DNA of 58,091 nt from Ignatzschineria sp. (GCA_030150405.1 JASLFU010000019.1:1-58091), one strand, 5' to 3'. Counted from the stretch's first letter, positions 34,260 through 42,261 are shown. Notes: generated by a model not told the origin, from the sequence alone. Numbers and translations are program-made.

Positions 34260-35576
34260 ATGAAAACGATTAAACGATTAATTACGCTGATCATTCTGCT
34301 TGGCGTAGGAGCGATGGCGTTTCTCCTTTTCTATAAGGGGGAGACCTCAACATTGCAAGCCAGTAGCGAACTTAGCGAAGAGGCGCTGATTGAGCGTGGA
34401 GAGTATCTTGCCCGTGCAGGGGATTGTATGGCTTGTCATACGGATAGTGAAGAGAAGCCTTACGCCGGCGGCCATGGTATTGAGTCTCCCGTTGGTACAA
34501 TCTATGTGACGAATATTACGCCCGATAAGGAGCATGGTATTGGCTCGTGGTCGTTACAAGATTTTGATAATGCGATGCGCTATGGCCTACGGAAAAATGG
34601 GGATGCAATGTATCCAGCCATGCCTTTTGCAGCCTTTTCACGCCTTACCGATGAGGATGTAGAAGCTCTTTACACCTACTTTATGAAGGGTGTTGAGCCT
34701 ATCGCTGAAGCGAATCGTAAAAATGATATTCCTTGGCCTTTCTCGATGCGCTTTCCCCTTAATGGTTGGCGTTTAGCTTTTGCGCCTAAGCCAGAAGTTT
34801 TTAATTTCGAGGCGTATGAGGATGCAACGGTTGCAAGGGGTGCGTATCTTGTGCAGGGTTTAGGGCATTGCGGCTCATGCCATACGCCGCGGGCACTCAC
34901 CTTAAATGAGAAGGCTTATAGCGAGCGTGATCAGCACGGAGAGCTCTTTTTATCAGGGGGTAATGCACCGATCGAAGGATGGGTAGCAACCAGTCTTCGG
35001 GGTGAGAATCTTACAGGCTTAGGACGAACCTCAGAAGAGCAGCTCTTTCAGTTTTTAAAGACGGGCCGCAATGATACCTCCGCTGCATTTGGAGGAATGC
35101 GAGATGTGATTATACATAGCTTGCAACACCTTACTGATGAGGATCTACAGGCGATGGCACGCTATTTGAAGAGCCTCCCTGCCTTTGCAGATGAGGAGAG
35201 CTATCAGTACGATGATGCTGTGGCAAAAGCTCTCTTTAATGGGGATGATTCGATGCGCGGAGGGGATATCTATCTCGATAACTGCGCCGCTTGTCATCGA
35301 ACCGATGGTAAAGGTTATGCGCAAACATTCCCAGCATTAGCAGGTAATACCACATTGCAAGCGCAAGATCCTGCCTCTGTGATCAACATTGTGCTTAAAG
35401 GGCACCGTTTAGAGGGAACTTTTGGCGACCCTACTTACTACACTATGCCCAATTTAGATTGGCGATTAAGCGATCAGGATGTGGCTGATGTGGTGAGTTT
35501 TATTCGCACCAGTTGGGGCAATAGAGGGGGCGAGGTGAGCGAAAGCGAAGTTAAACAGTATCGCGATGCGCTTTAA
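34260..35576 (+). CDS. Triheme cytochrome c subunit of the periplasmic dehydrogenase
   Basis: The 438-residue protein starts with a hydrophobic signal/anchor (about 7-26) and has three c-type heme sites: CMACH (about 57), CGSCH (about 204) and CAACH (about 341). This matches the cytochrome subunit that takes electrons from gluconate, fructose or alcohol dehydrogenases and passes them to ubiquinone. It follows the flavoprotein by 9 bases with a GGAGGG ribosome site, completing the three-subunit enzyme. A terminator follows after about 50 bases. Confidence 0.92.
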   Translation: MKTIKRLITLIILLGVGAMAFLLFYKGETSTLQASSELSEEALIERGEYLARAGDCMACHTDSEEKPYAGGHGIESPVGTIYVTNITPDKEHGIGSWSLQDFDNAMRYGLRKNGDAMYPAMPFAAFSRLTDEDVEALYTYFMKGVEPIAEANRKNDIPWPFSMRFPLNGWRLAFAPKPEVFNFEAYEDATVARGAYLVQGLGHCGSCHTPRALTLNEKAYSERDQHGELFLSGGNAPIEGWVATSLRGENLTGLGRTSEEQLFQFLKTGRNDTSAAFGGMRDVIIHSLQHLTDEDLQAMARYLKSLPAFADEESYQYDDAVAKALFNGDDSMRGGDIYLDNCAACHRTDGKGYAQTFPALAGNTTLQAQDPASVINIVLKGHRLEGTFGDPTYYTMPNLDWRLSDQDVADVVSFIRTSWGNRGGEVSESEVKQYRDAL

Positions 35577-35626
35577 AAAGTGATTTTATAATCCCCACCC
35601 TCGTTTTTAGACTAGGGATGAAAATT

Positions 35627-35669
35627 AAGAGCCGTAAACTCTAAAAGGAGATTACGGCTCTTTTCTTTT
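35627..35669 (+). terminator. Rho-independent terminator after the dehydrogenase operon
   Basis: AAGAGCCGTAA pairs perfectly with TTACGGCTCTT (11 bp) across a 14-base loop and is followed by a T-rich tract. Confidence 0.87.
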
Positions 35670-35769
35670 AAGGGTTTTATAAGTTATTGATAATTAAGCC
35701 TGTGGGGTAAGGCTGGAATCACCTTTTTAGGATTGATCAATAATAACTCATAAAATAGAGCAGATTGGT

Positions 35770-35798
35770 TTGACACGAAAGGGGAATCGTACTATTAT
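35770..35798 (+). promoter_or_regulatory. Strong predicted promoter of tRNA-Glu
   Basis: A consensus TTGACA (35770-35775) and TATTAT (35793-35798) are exactly 17 bases apart. The tRNA begins about 42 bases after the -10 box. Confidence 0.88.
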
Positions 35799-35840
35799 AG
35801 CCTCCTGTTGATGAGCAAGGCTCTGAAGACAGACGGTTTA

Positions 35841-35915
35841 GTCCCTATCGTCTAGCGGTTAGGACACCGCCCTTTCACGGCGGCAACCGGGGTTCGAATC
35901 CCCGTAGGGACGCCA
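35841..35915 (+). tRNA. tRNA-Glu (anticodon TTC)
   Basis: The acceptor GTCCCTA pairs with TAGGGAC, the anticodon stem CCGCC/GGCGG encloses CTTTCAC with anticodon TTC, and the T arm has GGGG-TTCGAAT-CCCC. The CCA end is encoded. It is a lone tRNA gene with its own promoter and terminator. Confidence 0.97.
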
Positions 35916-35920
35916 AATTT

Positions 35921-35955
35921 AAAGCCCATAGGTCAGAAGATCTATGGGCTTTTTC
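35921..35955 (+). terminator. Rho-independent terminator of tRNA-Glu
   Basis: AAGCCCATAGGTC pairs with GATCTATGGGCTT around an AGAA loop with one G-T pair, followed by a T-run. Confidence 0.9.
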
Positions 35956-36000
35956 TATTGTTCTATTTTTGTGTTTGTTTTTAGAGGCTCTTTCTGCGCT

Positions 36001-36576
36001 TTAGTTTTGCGATTTGTCGGGAAAGATCAGGGAAAAGAGGCTCTCTAAGTTTTCATCAGCACTTTTTTGCCAAGTCGGGGCTTTTAGGAGCGAAAAACTT
36101 AAGATAGTGGAATAGAAGAGAAAGGCGCGTTCATGGGCTTCATCTTCGCTATATCCCATTTCGGCAATAATAGAGCGCATATATTTTAGGCGATAGTTAT
36201 CCACTTCCGTTAAGATCTTCTGCACCCGGGGCTCTCGTCTTGCCCAGGCTCGAATGGCAAGTTCAATAGAGGCAATATCCCGTGCTCTCTTTCCTCTAAA
36301 AGGGAGCTGAAAGAGCTGAAAGAGCTGCTCTTTGGGATCCGACTTTACATGATCAAGACGATAGATAATATTCTCTGTCGCTTTTGAGCGCCAATCCGCC
36401 ATGACAGCTTGCATAAGATCTTCTCTACCAGAGAAATGGTGGTAAAAGCTACCCCGCGTGATCTTTAGATTTTTCGCTAAGGTCTCAATGCGAATCGAAT
36501 CGATTCCGCTTGTAATTAGGAGATCATAGGCGGCGTTGATCCAATCTTCTCGGGTAAGGGGAGCGTTATTGCTCAT
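36001..36576 (-). CDS. TetR-family regulator, divergent from the aromatic operon
   Basis: The 191-residue protein has an N-terminal TetR HTH (about 8-54, with SIRIETLAKNLKITRGSFYHHFSGREDLMQAV split across the recognition helix) and a C-terminal helical ligand-binding and dimer domain. It is read away from the aromatic catabolism genes, with 415 bases between the two starts. A 16-bp palindrome overlaps the transcription start region of the catabolic operon. It is most simply the operon's repressor, released by a pathway substrate or intermediate, but this is inferred from position. An imperfect palindrome containing a TATAAT box lies 47 bases upstream of its own start. Confidence 0.88.
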   Translation of the reverse strand: MSNNAPLTREDWINAAYDLLITSGIDSIRIETLAKNLKITRGSFYHHFSGREDLMQAVMADWRSKATENIIYRLDHVKSDPKEQLFQLFQLPFRGKRARDIASIELAIRAWARREPRVQKILTEVDNYRLKYMRSIIAEMGYSEDEAHERAFLFYSTILSFSLLKAPTWQKSADENLESLFSLIFPDKSQN

Positions 36577-36622
36577 GATAGTTTCCTTTAACGTAATTTT
36601 TAAAGCCGATACTCTTATTTCG

Positions 36623-36637
36623 CCGCTATTATAGCGG
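36623..36637 (-). promoter_or_regulatory. Imperfect palindrome containing the likely -10 box of the tetR gene
   Basis: CCGCTAT and ATAGCGG flank a central T (15 bases). Read on the minus strand it holds TATAAT about 52 bases before the tetR-like start. It could be both a promoter element and an autoregulatory operator; a good -35 is not seen. Confidence 0.5.
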
Positions 36638-36903
36638 GTATTGTGAGAATGAGAGAACTATTGCCCGGCATGAAGTTGTTAGCGATCAAACTTTTACGAT
36701 TTTGCGGTCATGGCTTTACCTTAAAATTCTTACCCTCTCCCCCTTTTTAAATATAAAAACGTTAGAAAATTGGCCTCTTTTTTATAAAAATAGATCTAAA
36801 TAAGTGCTGAGGAAGTTGATGCGCGTCAACTTGTAGCGTGCATTTTTACGCTCTTGAGTCCCTTTTTGCAAAAGAGAGCGGCTCTATTGCCTATGATTAT
36901 TAA

Positions 36904-36958
36904 TTGACAAAATATCTCTCCCTTCTTAGTATGAATAAAACCTACATACATGTATGTA
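36904..36958 (+). promoter_or_regulatory. Promoter and candidate TetR operator of the aromatic operon
   Basis: TTGACA (36904-36909) and TAGTAT (36927-36932) are 17 bases apart. Eleven bases after the -10 box comes TACATACATGTATGTA (36943-36958), a perfect 16-bp palindrome that would cover about +4 to +19. A repressor there would block the start of transcription. The first gene begins 33 bases downstream behind an AGGAGG site. The stretch 36638-36903 further upstream shows no gene or clear motif. Confidence 0.8.
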
Positions 36959-36991
36959 TGCTAAATAAAAATAAATTGAGGAGGATATGGC

Positions 36992-37828
36992 ATGGGGAAA
37001 ATTTCTGACGTTGTCGAGGGTATCGGCAAAACCTTAATGGCAGCAGATCATAAAACGAACTACCACGAGAAAGGTTCGGGAGATCCGCTCTTTTTACTCC
37101 ATGGTTCGGGCCCGGGGGTTTCGGGTTGGACAAACTGGTCTACGACGATTGATCGCTTTGCAGATAAGTGGCGCGTCATTGTCCCCGATATTGCGGGCTT
37201 TGGTTATACCGAGTTTAAAGAGGATTCAAAATATAATATTAAACTCTGGGTGAATCATCTTATCGGCATCATGGATGCCTTAGAGATTAAAAAAGCCTCG
37301 TTTGTAGGGAACTCCTTTGGCGGGGCGGTAGCCATTGGGCTTGCTCTTTTTGCGCCAGAGCGGGTGGATAAGTTAATCCTTTTAGGAACACCTGCCGGTG
37401 AGTTTGTACAGACGCCAGGGCTTCGCGGTGCTCATCTATATGAGCCCTCCATGGAGAATATGCGGAAATTAATGGAAAACTTCCCTTATGATCCCTCTAC
37501 GATTACAGATGAACTTGTCAAAATGCGTTACGAAGCATCGGCCCGCCCGGGAGCTCAAGAGGCGCTTCGCAAGTTAATTCCTAAGCCTAAGGAGGAGGGG
37601 GAGACTATTGTTAAAGGTTTCCCAGCAGAATCAGTGGCGAAGATTAGCGCCCCTACGCTTATTGTTCATGGTCGTGAGGATAAGGTTGTTCCTCCTGAGT
37701 GTGGTCTACTTCTTGCTCAAAATATTCCTAATGCAGATCTCTATCTCTTTGGAAAATGTGGGCACTGGGTGCAATCGGAGCAGGCGGAGAAGTTTACCTA
37801 CATTGTCCGCGCTTTCTTGGAGGGTTAA
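36992..37828 (+). CDS. Meta-cleavage product hydrolase (alpha/beta fold, MhpC/BphD/DmpD-like)
   Basis: The 278-residue enzyme should split the ring-opened dienoate made by an extradiol dioxygenase into 2-hydroxypenta-2,4-dienoate and a carboxylic acid. The catalytic triad is Ser108 in GNSFGG, Asp230 in VHGREDKVV and His258 in KCGHWVQSEQ. The oxyanion region LLHGSGPGVSGWTNW is typical of C-C bond hydrolases. The start is fixed by an AGGAGG six bases upstream. It is the first gene of the twelve-gene operon, immediately ahead of the ring-cleavage dioxygenase genes. The size of the side chain accepted is unknown. Confidence 0.87.
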   Translation: MGKISDVVEGIGKTLMAADHKTNYHEKGSGDPLFLLHGSGPGVSGWTNWSTTIDRFADKWRVIVPDIAGFGYTEFKEDSKYNIKLWVNHLIGIMDALEIKKASFVGNSFGGAVAIGLALFAPERVDKLILLGTPAGEFVQTPGLRGAHLYEPSMENMRKLMENFPYDPSTITDELVKMRYEASARPGAQEALRKLIPKPKEEGETIVKGFPAESVAKISAPTLIVHGREDKVVPPECGLLLAQNIPNADLYLFGKCGHWVQSEQAEKFTYIVRAFLEG

Positions 37829-37831
37829 TTG

Positions 37832-38128
37832 ATGAATAGAAACGTACTTGAGCGTGTTTTGTGGCATCTCTCTGTAGAGCGTGCTTCAAAAGAGCGTTTT
37901 AAGGAGGATCCTGAGCGTTTTTTAAAGCGCTTTAATCTTACCGATGAGGAGAAGGCGCTCATTACCGAGTTTAATGTGGGTAAGCTTCAAGAGATCGGGG
38001 TCAATCCTATGTTAACCATGGGGTTCTGGCAGGAATTATCGCCCAATCGCAGTATGCGACTCTATAAAGAGAAGTTAGGGGCAGATAAGTCACAAGTTAC
38101 GGGCTTTTCGGCCGCTTTAAAGGAGTAA
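37832..38128 (+). CDS. LigA-type small subunit of an extradiol ring-cleavage dioxygenase
   Basis: This 98-residue protein matches the alpha/LigA subunit family of type II extradiol dioxygenases, with a helical domain (ERFKEDPERFLKRFNLTDEEKALI) and the GFWQELSP stretch. In protocatechuate 4,5-dioxygenase and in CarB-type enzymes, this subunit caps the active site of the LigB partner. The ATG at 37832 is preferred over TTG at 37829 because of the GGAGGG eight bases ahead. The LigB gene starts 3 bases after its stop, which supports a two-subunit enzyme. Confidence 0.87.
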   Translation: MNRNVLERVLWHLSVERASKERFKEDPERFLKRFNLTDEEKALITEFNVGKLQEIGVNPMLTMGFWQELSPNRSMRLYKEKLGADKSQVTGFSAALKE

Positions 38129-38131
38129 GAA

Positions 38132-38980
38132 ATGGGTAAAGTTGTTGGAGCATTTTGGGTGCCGCATGATCCTGTAATGTTTGTTGCGCCAGAAGCGCCG
38201 GCTCAAGAGGTGCGAGATAAAGTCTGGGGCGCTTATGAGACTTGTGCAAAGCGGATGGCAGAGCTCGAGGCAACCACTGCGATTATTGTCGGGAATGATC
38301 ACTACATCCTCTTTGGAACACAAAATTTACCGCAATATCTTATTGGCTCTGGAGATATTGATGGACCTGTGGAGAATCTACCCGGTCTTGAGCGGGGCTT
38401 TTTTAAAAACAATGAAAAGCTGGCAGAACATATTATCGAAACCGGTAAAAAAGAGGGTTTTGATTGGTCAGTAGGCCGCAGTTTTACAGTAGATCACGCT
38501 TACTCTATTCCTCAGCAATATATTGTAAAGCCAGCAGGGGAGCTTCTTGGCCGAGAGATACCCGCTATTCCTGTCTATATTGCCAGTGGTGTTGATCCCT
38601 TTATCTCACTTGATCGTGCGGCGCAATTAGGCGAGCATATCCGACGAGCGGTGGAATCCTTCCCCGAAGATGAGCGGGTAGTCATTATCGGCTCAGGCGG
38701 TATTAGCCATTGGGTAGGTACCGTGGAGATGGGTAAAGTCGCTGAAGATTTCGACCAAGAGATTATGCAATGCGGTGTAGAGGGTGATCTTGAAGCACTC
38801 TGCGCCTACTCAAACGAAGAGATCTTAGAGCGTGGGGGAAATGGGGCGATGGAGATTCGTAACTTTGCAGTTGCGATGGCTGCAGTGCCCAATCCTCACG
38901 GTGAAATTATTGAATATCAACCTGTCCCCGAGTGGGTCACAGGCTTAGGATTTGTACAGATACATTCAGGAGAGGAATAG
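38132..38980 (+). CDS. LigB-type catalytic subunit of an extradiol ring-cleavage dioxygenase
   Basis: The 282-residue protein is the catalytic subunit of a type II (LigB-superfamily) Fe(II) extradiol dioxygenase. Expected iron ligands are His12 in VPHDP, His57 in GNDHYILF and Glu241 in NGAMEIRNF, with the acid-base His193 in GSGGISHWVG, almost at the positions of Sphingobium LigB. It would open the ring of a catechol next to the two hydroxyls. The LigA gene sits just before it. Substrate is unknown; the pathway context favours an alkyl- or aryl-substituted catechol rather than protocatechuate, because later genes follow the hydrolytic branch. Confidence 0.88.
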   Translation: MGKVVGAFWVPHDPVMFVAPEAPAQEVRDKVWGAYETCAKRMAELEATTAIIVGNDHYILFGTQNLPQYLIGSGDIDGPVENLPGLERGFFKNNEKLAEHIIETGKKEGFDWSVGRSFTVDHAYSIPQQYIVKPAGELLGREIPAIPVYIASGVDPFISLDRAAQLGEHIRRAVESFPEDERVVIIGSGGISHWVGTVEMGKVAEDFDQEIMQCGVEGDLEALCAYSNEEILERGGNGAMEIRNFAVAMAAVPNPHGEIIEYQPVPEWVTGLGFVQIHSGEE

Positions 38981-38983
38981 AAT

Positions 38984-39332
38984 AATGGCGAAGGTTTTTT
39001 TATGTAAACAGTCCGACTTAGAACCTGGTGAAATGAAAAAGGTGACCACGGAAGAGGCCGGGGATATCTGTGTTTACAACAAGGATGGCACGTTTTATGC
39101 CACCGCAGATCAATGTACCCATGCTACAGCATCACTCGCAGAAGGTGAGTTTTATGACGATGTGGTGAGCTGCCCGGTGCATTGGGGGGAGTTTAATATC
39201 CTTACGGGGGAGGCGATCTCCTTTCCTTGCGAAATTGACCTTCGCACCTACCGTATCATTGTCGAAGGGGATGATGTTTACGCCGATACCGAGCAAGAGT
39301 CGGAAGAGGCGATTGCATTTAAAAATTCATAA
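38984..39332 (+). CDS. Rieske [2Fe-2S] ferredoxin of the ring-hydroxylating dioxygenase
   Basis: The 115-residue protein carries a Rieske motif with CTH (C-X-H) and CPVH (C-X2-H) about 20 residues apart, in an otherwise standard small ferredoxin such as BphA3 or HcaC. It passes electrons to the oxygenase alpha subunit. The ATG at 38984 is used because AGGAGAGG lies just upstream; a frame extension starting at TTG 38952 overlaps the LigB gene and lacks a ribosome site. No ferredoxin reductase gene follows in the operon. A strong hairpin separates it from the alpha gene. Confidence 0.9.
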
Positions 39333-39365
39333 ACAACGTACAGACGGCATAGATCAACTACTAAA

Positions 39366-39394
39366 GTGGGCTTGCTCTCTTTGAGCAAGCTCAC
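39366..39394 (+). other. Intercistronic hairpin between ferredoxin and oxygenase alpha genes
   Basis: GTGGGCTTGCTC (39366-39377) pairs with GAGCAAGCTCAC (39383-39394) around a TCTTT loop, a 12-bp stem with one G-T pair. There is no T-run, so it is more likely an mRNA processing or stability element than a terminator. Confidence 0.75.
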
Positions 39395-39468
39395 ACAACC
39401 AAATAATAAAAGAGATCTAGCCATCCTTTGTAGTCTGTCTAATTTGGAGTATATGGGGGATTTAATTC

Positions 39469-40809
39469 ATGAGTAATCATAACTTAAAGTCGATTCGCAC
39501 GACGCCAGTAATGGAAGGCTTAGATGAGCTTTGCGATATGGAAACAGGACGGATGTCCTCAAAGGTCTTTTGGGATCAAGAGATCTATGAGCAGGAGCTT
39601 GAGAAGATCTTTGCGCGCTGCTGGCTTTTTGTAGCCCACGAGTCACAAATTCCTAATGCTGGGGATTATCTCACCACCTTTATGGGGGAGGATGAGGTTT
39701 TAGTGGTTCGTCAGCGAGATAAGTCGATTAAGGTCTTTATCAACTCTTGTCCGCACCGCGGGAATAAGGTCTGCTTTGCCGAGGCAGGTAATACCCGAGG
39801 CTTTATCTGTAACTATCATGGTTGGTCGTTTGGTTTAGATGGTTCGCTCCGAGGGGTGCATGAGTCGGATATCTACGAAGCGAGTAACTTCGATATGTCT
39901 AAGCATGGACTTCGCGAAGTGGCGCAAGTAGATAGCTATAAAGGCTTAGTTTTTGCCACATTCGATGCGGAAGCACCTTCTCTTGAGGAGTATTTAGGTC
40001 CCATTGCTTGGTATTTAGATGCTGTTTTCGATAACGATGAAGGCGGCACAGAGTTTGTGGGTGGCTGTATCCGCTCAGTGATCGATTGTAACTGGAAGAT
40101 CGCGGCAGAGAACTTTGTTGCTGATATTCTCCACGCAGGCTGGACCCATGATTCCGCAGCAAGAGCGATGCTCGGCGGACCTGTTGCTAAGGTGAGTGAT
40201 TTTCCAGAATCTTATCAAGTGAACTGGAATGGCCACGGTTATGAGTTTGCTCGCGATTTAGTTGGTAACGCAGCGGTTCTTGGTGAGCGTGCAATTAATA
40301 AATATCTCCACTTACACCGCCCAAAAGCTGAGGAGCGCTTAGGTGAATTCCGCGCAGCGATGATGGGTGCGGTCTCTTCTTGTACTATTTTCCCGAACTT
40401 CTCTTTCTTGCCCGGGCAGAACACGGTTCGTGTTTGGCAGCCTAAAGGACCCAATCAGATTGAGCTCTTTACCTGGGTGGTGGTGAATAAAAATGCGCCT
40501 GAAGATGTGAAGGAAAAATGGCGTAAAGGGGCGATGATGACCTTCTCTCCCACGGGAGTATTTGAGATGGATGATGGCGAAAACTGGGAGTACTGTACAA
40601 AAGCAGGCCGTGGTTTAGTAACTCGTTATCAAGATCTCTATATCGGCTTAGGAATGGATACACGTATCGAAGATACTGATCTCCCCGGAAATGTCTTTAA
40701 GGGGCAATTAAATGAGGCCAATGCCCGTGCATACTATCAGCGCTGGAAGGATCTTCTAGAGTCTGAAAGCTGGGCAGATGTTCCCGATCGTAACGGTAAG
40801 ATGAAGTAG
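39469..40809 (+). CDS. Aromatic ring-hydroxylating dioxygenase, alpha (large) subunit
   Basis: The 446-residue oxygenase subunit has a Rieske domain with Cys94 and His96 in CPHRG and Cys114 and His117 in CNYHGW. Its catalytic domain has the mononuclear iron ligands His222 and His227 in ADILHAGWTH and an Asp near 368 in EMDDGENWE. Asp219 would bridge electron transfer between subunits. This is the classic pattern of naphthalene-, biphenyl- and phenylpropionate-type dioxygenases. It would add both atoms of O2 to the ring to give a cis-dihydrodiol. The substrate cannot be deduced, though the GWTH version of the second motif is closer to naphthalene dioxygenase than to biphenyl dioxygenase. Confidence 0.92.
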   Translation: MSNHNLKSIRTTPVMEGLDELCDMETGRMSSKVFWDQEIYEQELEKIFARCWLFVAHESQIPNAGDYLTTFMGEDEVLVVRQRDKSIKVFINSCPHRGNKVCFAEAGNTRGFICNYHGWSFGLDGSLRGVHESDIYEASNFDMSKHGLREVAQVDSYKGLVFATFDAEAPSLEEYLGPIAWYLDAVFDNDEGGTEFVGGCIRSVIDCNWKIAAENFVADILHAGWTHDSAARAMLGGPVAKVSDFPESYQVNWNGHGYEFARDLVGNAAVLGERAINKYLHLHRPKAEERLGEFRAAMMGAVSSCTIFPNFSFLPGQNTVRVWQPKGPNQIELFTWVVVNKNAPEDVKEKWRKGAMMTFSPTGVFEMDDGENWEYCTKAGRGLVTRYQDLYIGLGMDTRIEDTDLPGNVFKGQLNEANARAYYQRWKDLLESESWADVPDRNGKMK

Positions 40810-40818
40810 GAGGAGATC

Positions 40819-41349
40819 ATGACAGAGAAAACCGTAGAAAAATTAGCAAGCGTAGAAGAGACTAAGCTTATTACCGACTTTTTACATCGTGAGGCACGTC
40901 TGTTAGATGAGGAGCAGTGGGATACTTGGCTCGATACGCTTTCTGAAGAGATTCACTACTGGATGCCGGGGATTGAAAACCGTTGGCGTCAAGATAAGCT
41001 TGGCGAATATACCAAAGAGCATATGGCCTTTTTTGATGATGGCTTGCGAGATTTAAAGCGTCGTGTAGATCGCTTTAAACAACCTACAGCCTGGGCAGAG
41101 AACCCCCGCACCCGCAACGTGCATGTTGTAACGAATATTGAGGTGCTCGAAGGGGAGAATGAGAATGAGTGGATCGTGCACTCCTGTTTTATCAACGTGC
41201 GTAGCCGGGGACTTGATGAAGAGTATACCCTCGCAGGGCGTCGTCGGGATGTGATTCGTAAAGAGGGTGATGAGCTTAAACTCTATCGCCGCCGCATCCT
41301 GATTCCCAATGCGATGCTGCTCTTTAAAAACTTAAATACCTTCCTTTAG
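40819..41349 (+). CDS. Aromatic ring-hydroxylating dioxygenase, beta (small) subunit
   Basis: The 176-residue protein fits the SnoaL/NTF2-like beta subunit of alpha3beta3 dioxygenases: ITDFLHREARLLDEEQWDTW near the start, EEIHYWMPG, a TRNVHVVTNIEV strand and YRRRILIPNAML near the C-terminus. It stabilises the alpha subunit and may help set substrate range. It starts 9 bases after alpha with a strong AGGAGGAG site, so the two subunits are clearly co-expressed. Confidence 0.92.
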   Translation: MTEKTVEKLASVEETKLITDFLHREARLLDEEQWDTWLDTLSEEIHYWMPGIENRWRQDKLGEYTKEHMAFFDDGLRDLKRRVDRFKQPTAWAENPRTRNVHVVTNIEVLEGENENEWIVHSCFINVRSRGLDEEYTLAGRRRDVIRKEGDELKLYRRRILIPNAMLLFKNLNTFL

Positions 41350-41357
41350 GAGCGAAT

Positions 41358-42149
41358 ATGGGCTGGCTTAAAAATCAGGTAGCCCTCATCACAGGAGGCA
41401 CTGGTGGAATCGGCAGTGCCATTGTGCGTCGCTATGTGAAAGAGGGAGCGAAAGTTGGGGTTATGGCGCGTAATCTCGAGGAGCTCGAGAGCTTAAAGCA
41501 TGAGCTTGGAGAAGAGATCCATATTATTCAAGGGGATGTGACGATTCCTGAGGATAATGCTCGCGCTGTAGAGGAGACCTTAGAGAAATTTGGCAAGCTT
41601 GATACTTTTGTGGCCAACGCCGGAGTGTATGATTACTTCACAAAGCTTGAGCGTATTGCGCCAGAAAATCTTGCTGAAGCGTTTGAGAAAATCTTCTCTG
41701 TAAATGTGCGGGGCTATCTTTTAGGGGCGCGCTATGCGATCGAACCTCTACGCAAAACTCAGGGGAGCATGATCTTTACACTCTCCAATAGCTCCTTTTA
41801 TGCAGGGGGAGGAGGAATTTTGTATGTTGCTTCAAAGCATGCATTAGTGGGCGTGGTACGCCAATTAGCCTTAGAGCTTGCCCCGGATATCCGTGTAAAT
41901 GGAGTAGCGCCAGGCGCGACAAATACAGAGATGGCGAGTGCCGAAGGCTTAAATAAAAATAGCGTTCCACTCAATCAGATCCCTGGATTTTTAGAGAAAG
42001 CCGCCGAGGCGATTCCCTTAAAATTTCTCTCGGAGCCGGAGGATCATACGGGGCATTATGTTCTGCTTGCTTCAAAGGAGAACTCTCGATTTACCACTGC
42101 GAATATTATTCAGAGCGATGGGGGGTGGGAGATTCGTATGCAGCGCTAA
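41358..42149 (+). CDS. cis-Dihydrodiol dehydrogenase (short-chain dehydrogenase)
   Basis: The 263-residue SDR enzyme has the NAD(P) motif TGGTGGIGSAI at about residues 11-21, the NAG motif in VANAGVYDY, a Ser followed by the catalytic YVASK (Tyr-x-x-x-Lys), and the LAPDIRVNGVAPGAT segment. Length and context fit BphB/HcaB-type dehydrogenases, which rearomatise the cis-dihydrodiol to a catechol. It starts 8 bases after the beta subunit gene. After it the operon has a gap of 261 bases with an inverted repeat. Confidence 0.88.
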   Translation: MGWLKNQVALITGGTGGIGSAIVRRYVKEGAKVGVMARNLEELESLKHELGEEIHIIQGDVTIPEDNARAVEETLEKFGKLDTFVANAGVYDYFTKLERIAPENLAEAFEKIFSVNVRGYLLGARYAIEPLRKTQGSMIFTLSNSSFYAGGGGILYVASKHALVGVVRQLALELAPDIRVNGVAPGATNTEMASAEGLNKNSVPLNQIPGFLEKAAEAIPLKFLSEPEDHTGHYVLLASKENSRFTTANIIQSDGGWEIRMQR

Positions 42150-42197
42150 TGTTTTTAGGGCTAAATGAATCTAAAACTTACCTCAAAATTAGGGGGA

Positions 42198-42261
42198 GCA
42201 GATATAGGCAGGTTGCCAAGATAGGGGTTAAGAGTTCTATTTTCAGCCTGCCTATCTCTGC
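42198..42261 (+). repeat. Inverted repeat in the gap between dihydrodiol dehydrogenase and NMO-like genes
   Basis: GCAGATATAGGCAGG (42198-42212) pairs with CCTGCCTATCTCTGC (42247-42261) over 15 bases with one mismatch, with a 34-base loop. A separate 14-bp perfect palindrome, AAAAGAGCTCTTTT, lies at 42363-42376. Neither has a T-run typical of a terminator. They may separate two sub-transcripts of the operon. Confidence 0.65.

Noticed and set aside
37832..38980. Protocatechuate 4,5-dioxygenase (ligAB) as a firm name
   Set aside because: No ligC, ligI or ligJ homologue is nearby and the downstream enzymes belong to the hydrolytic catechol pathway.
38952..38983. N-terminal extension of the Rieske ferredoxin starting at TTG
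   Set aside because: It overlaps the LigB gene and lacks a ribosome site; the ATG at 38984 follows AGGAGAGG.
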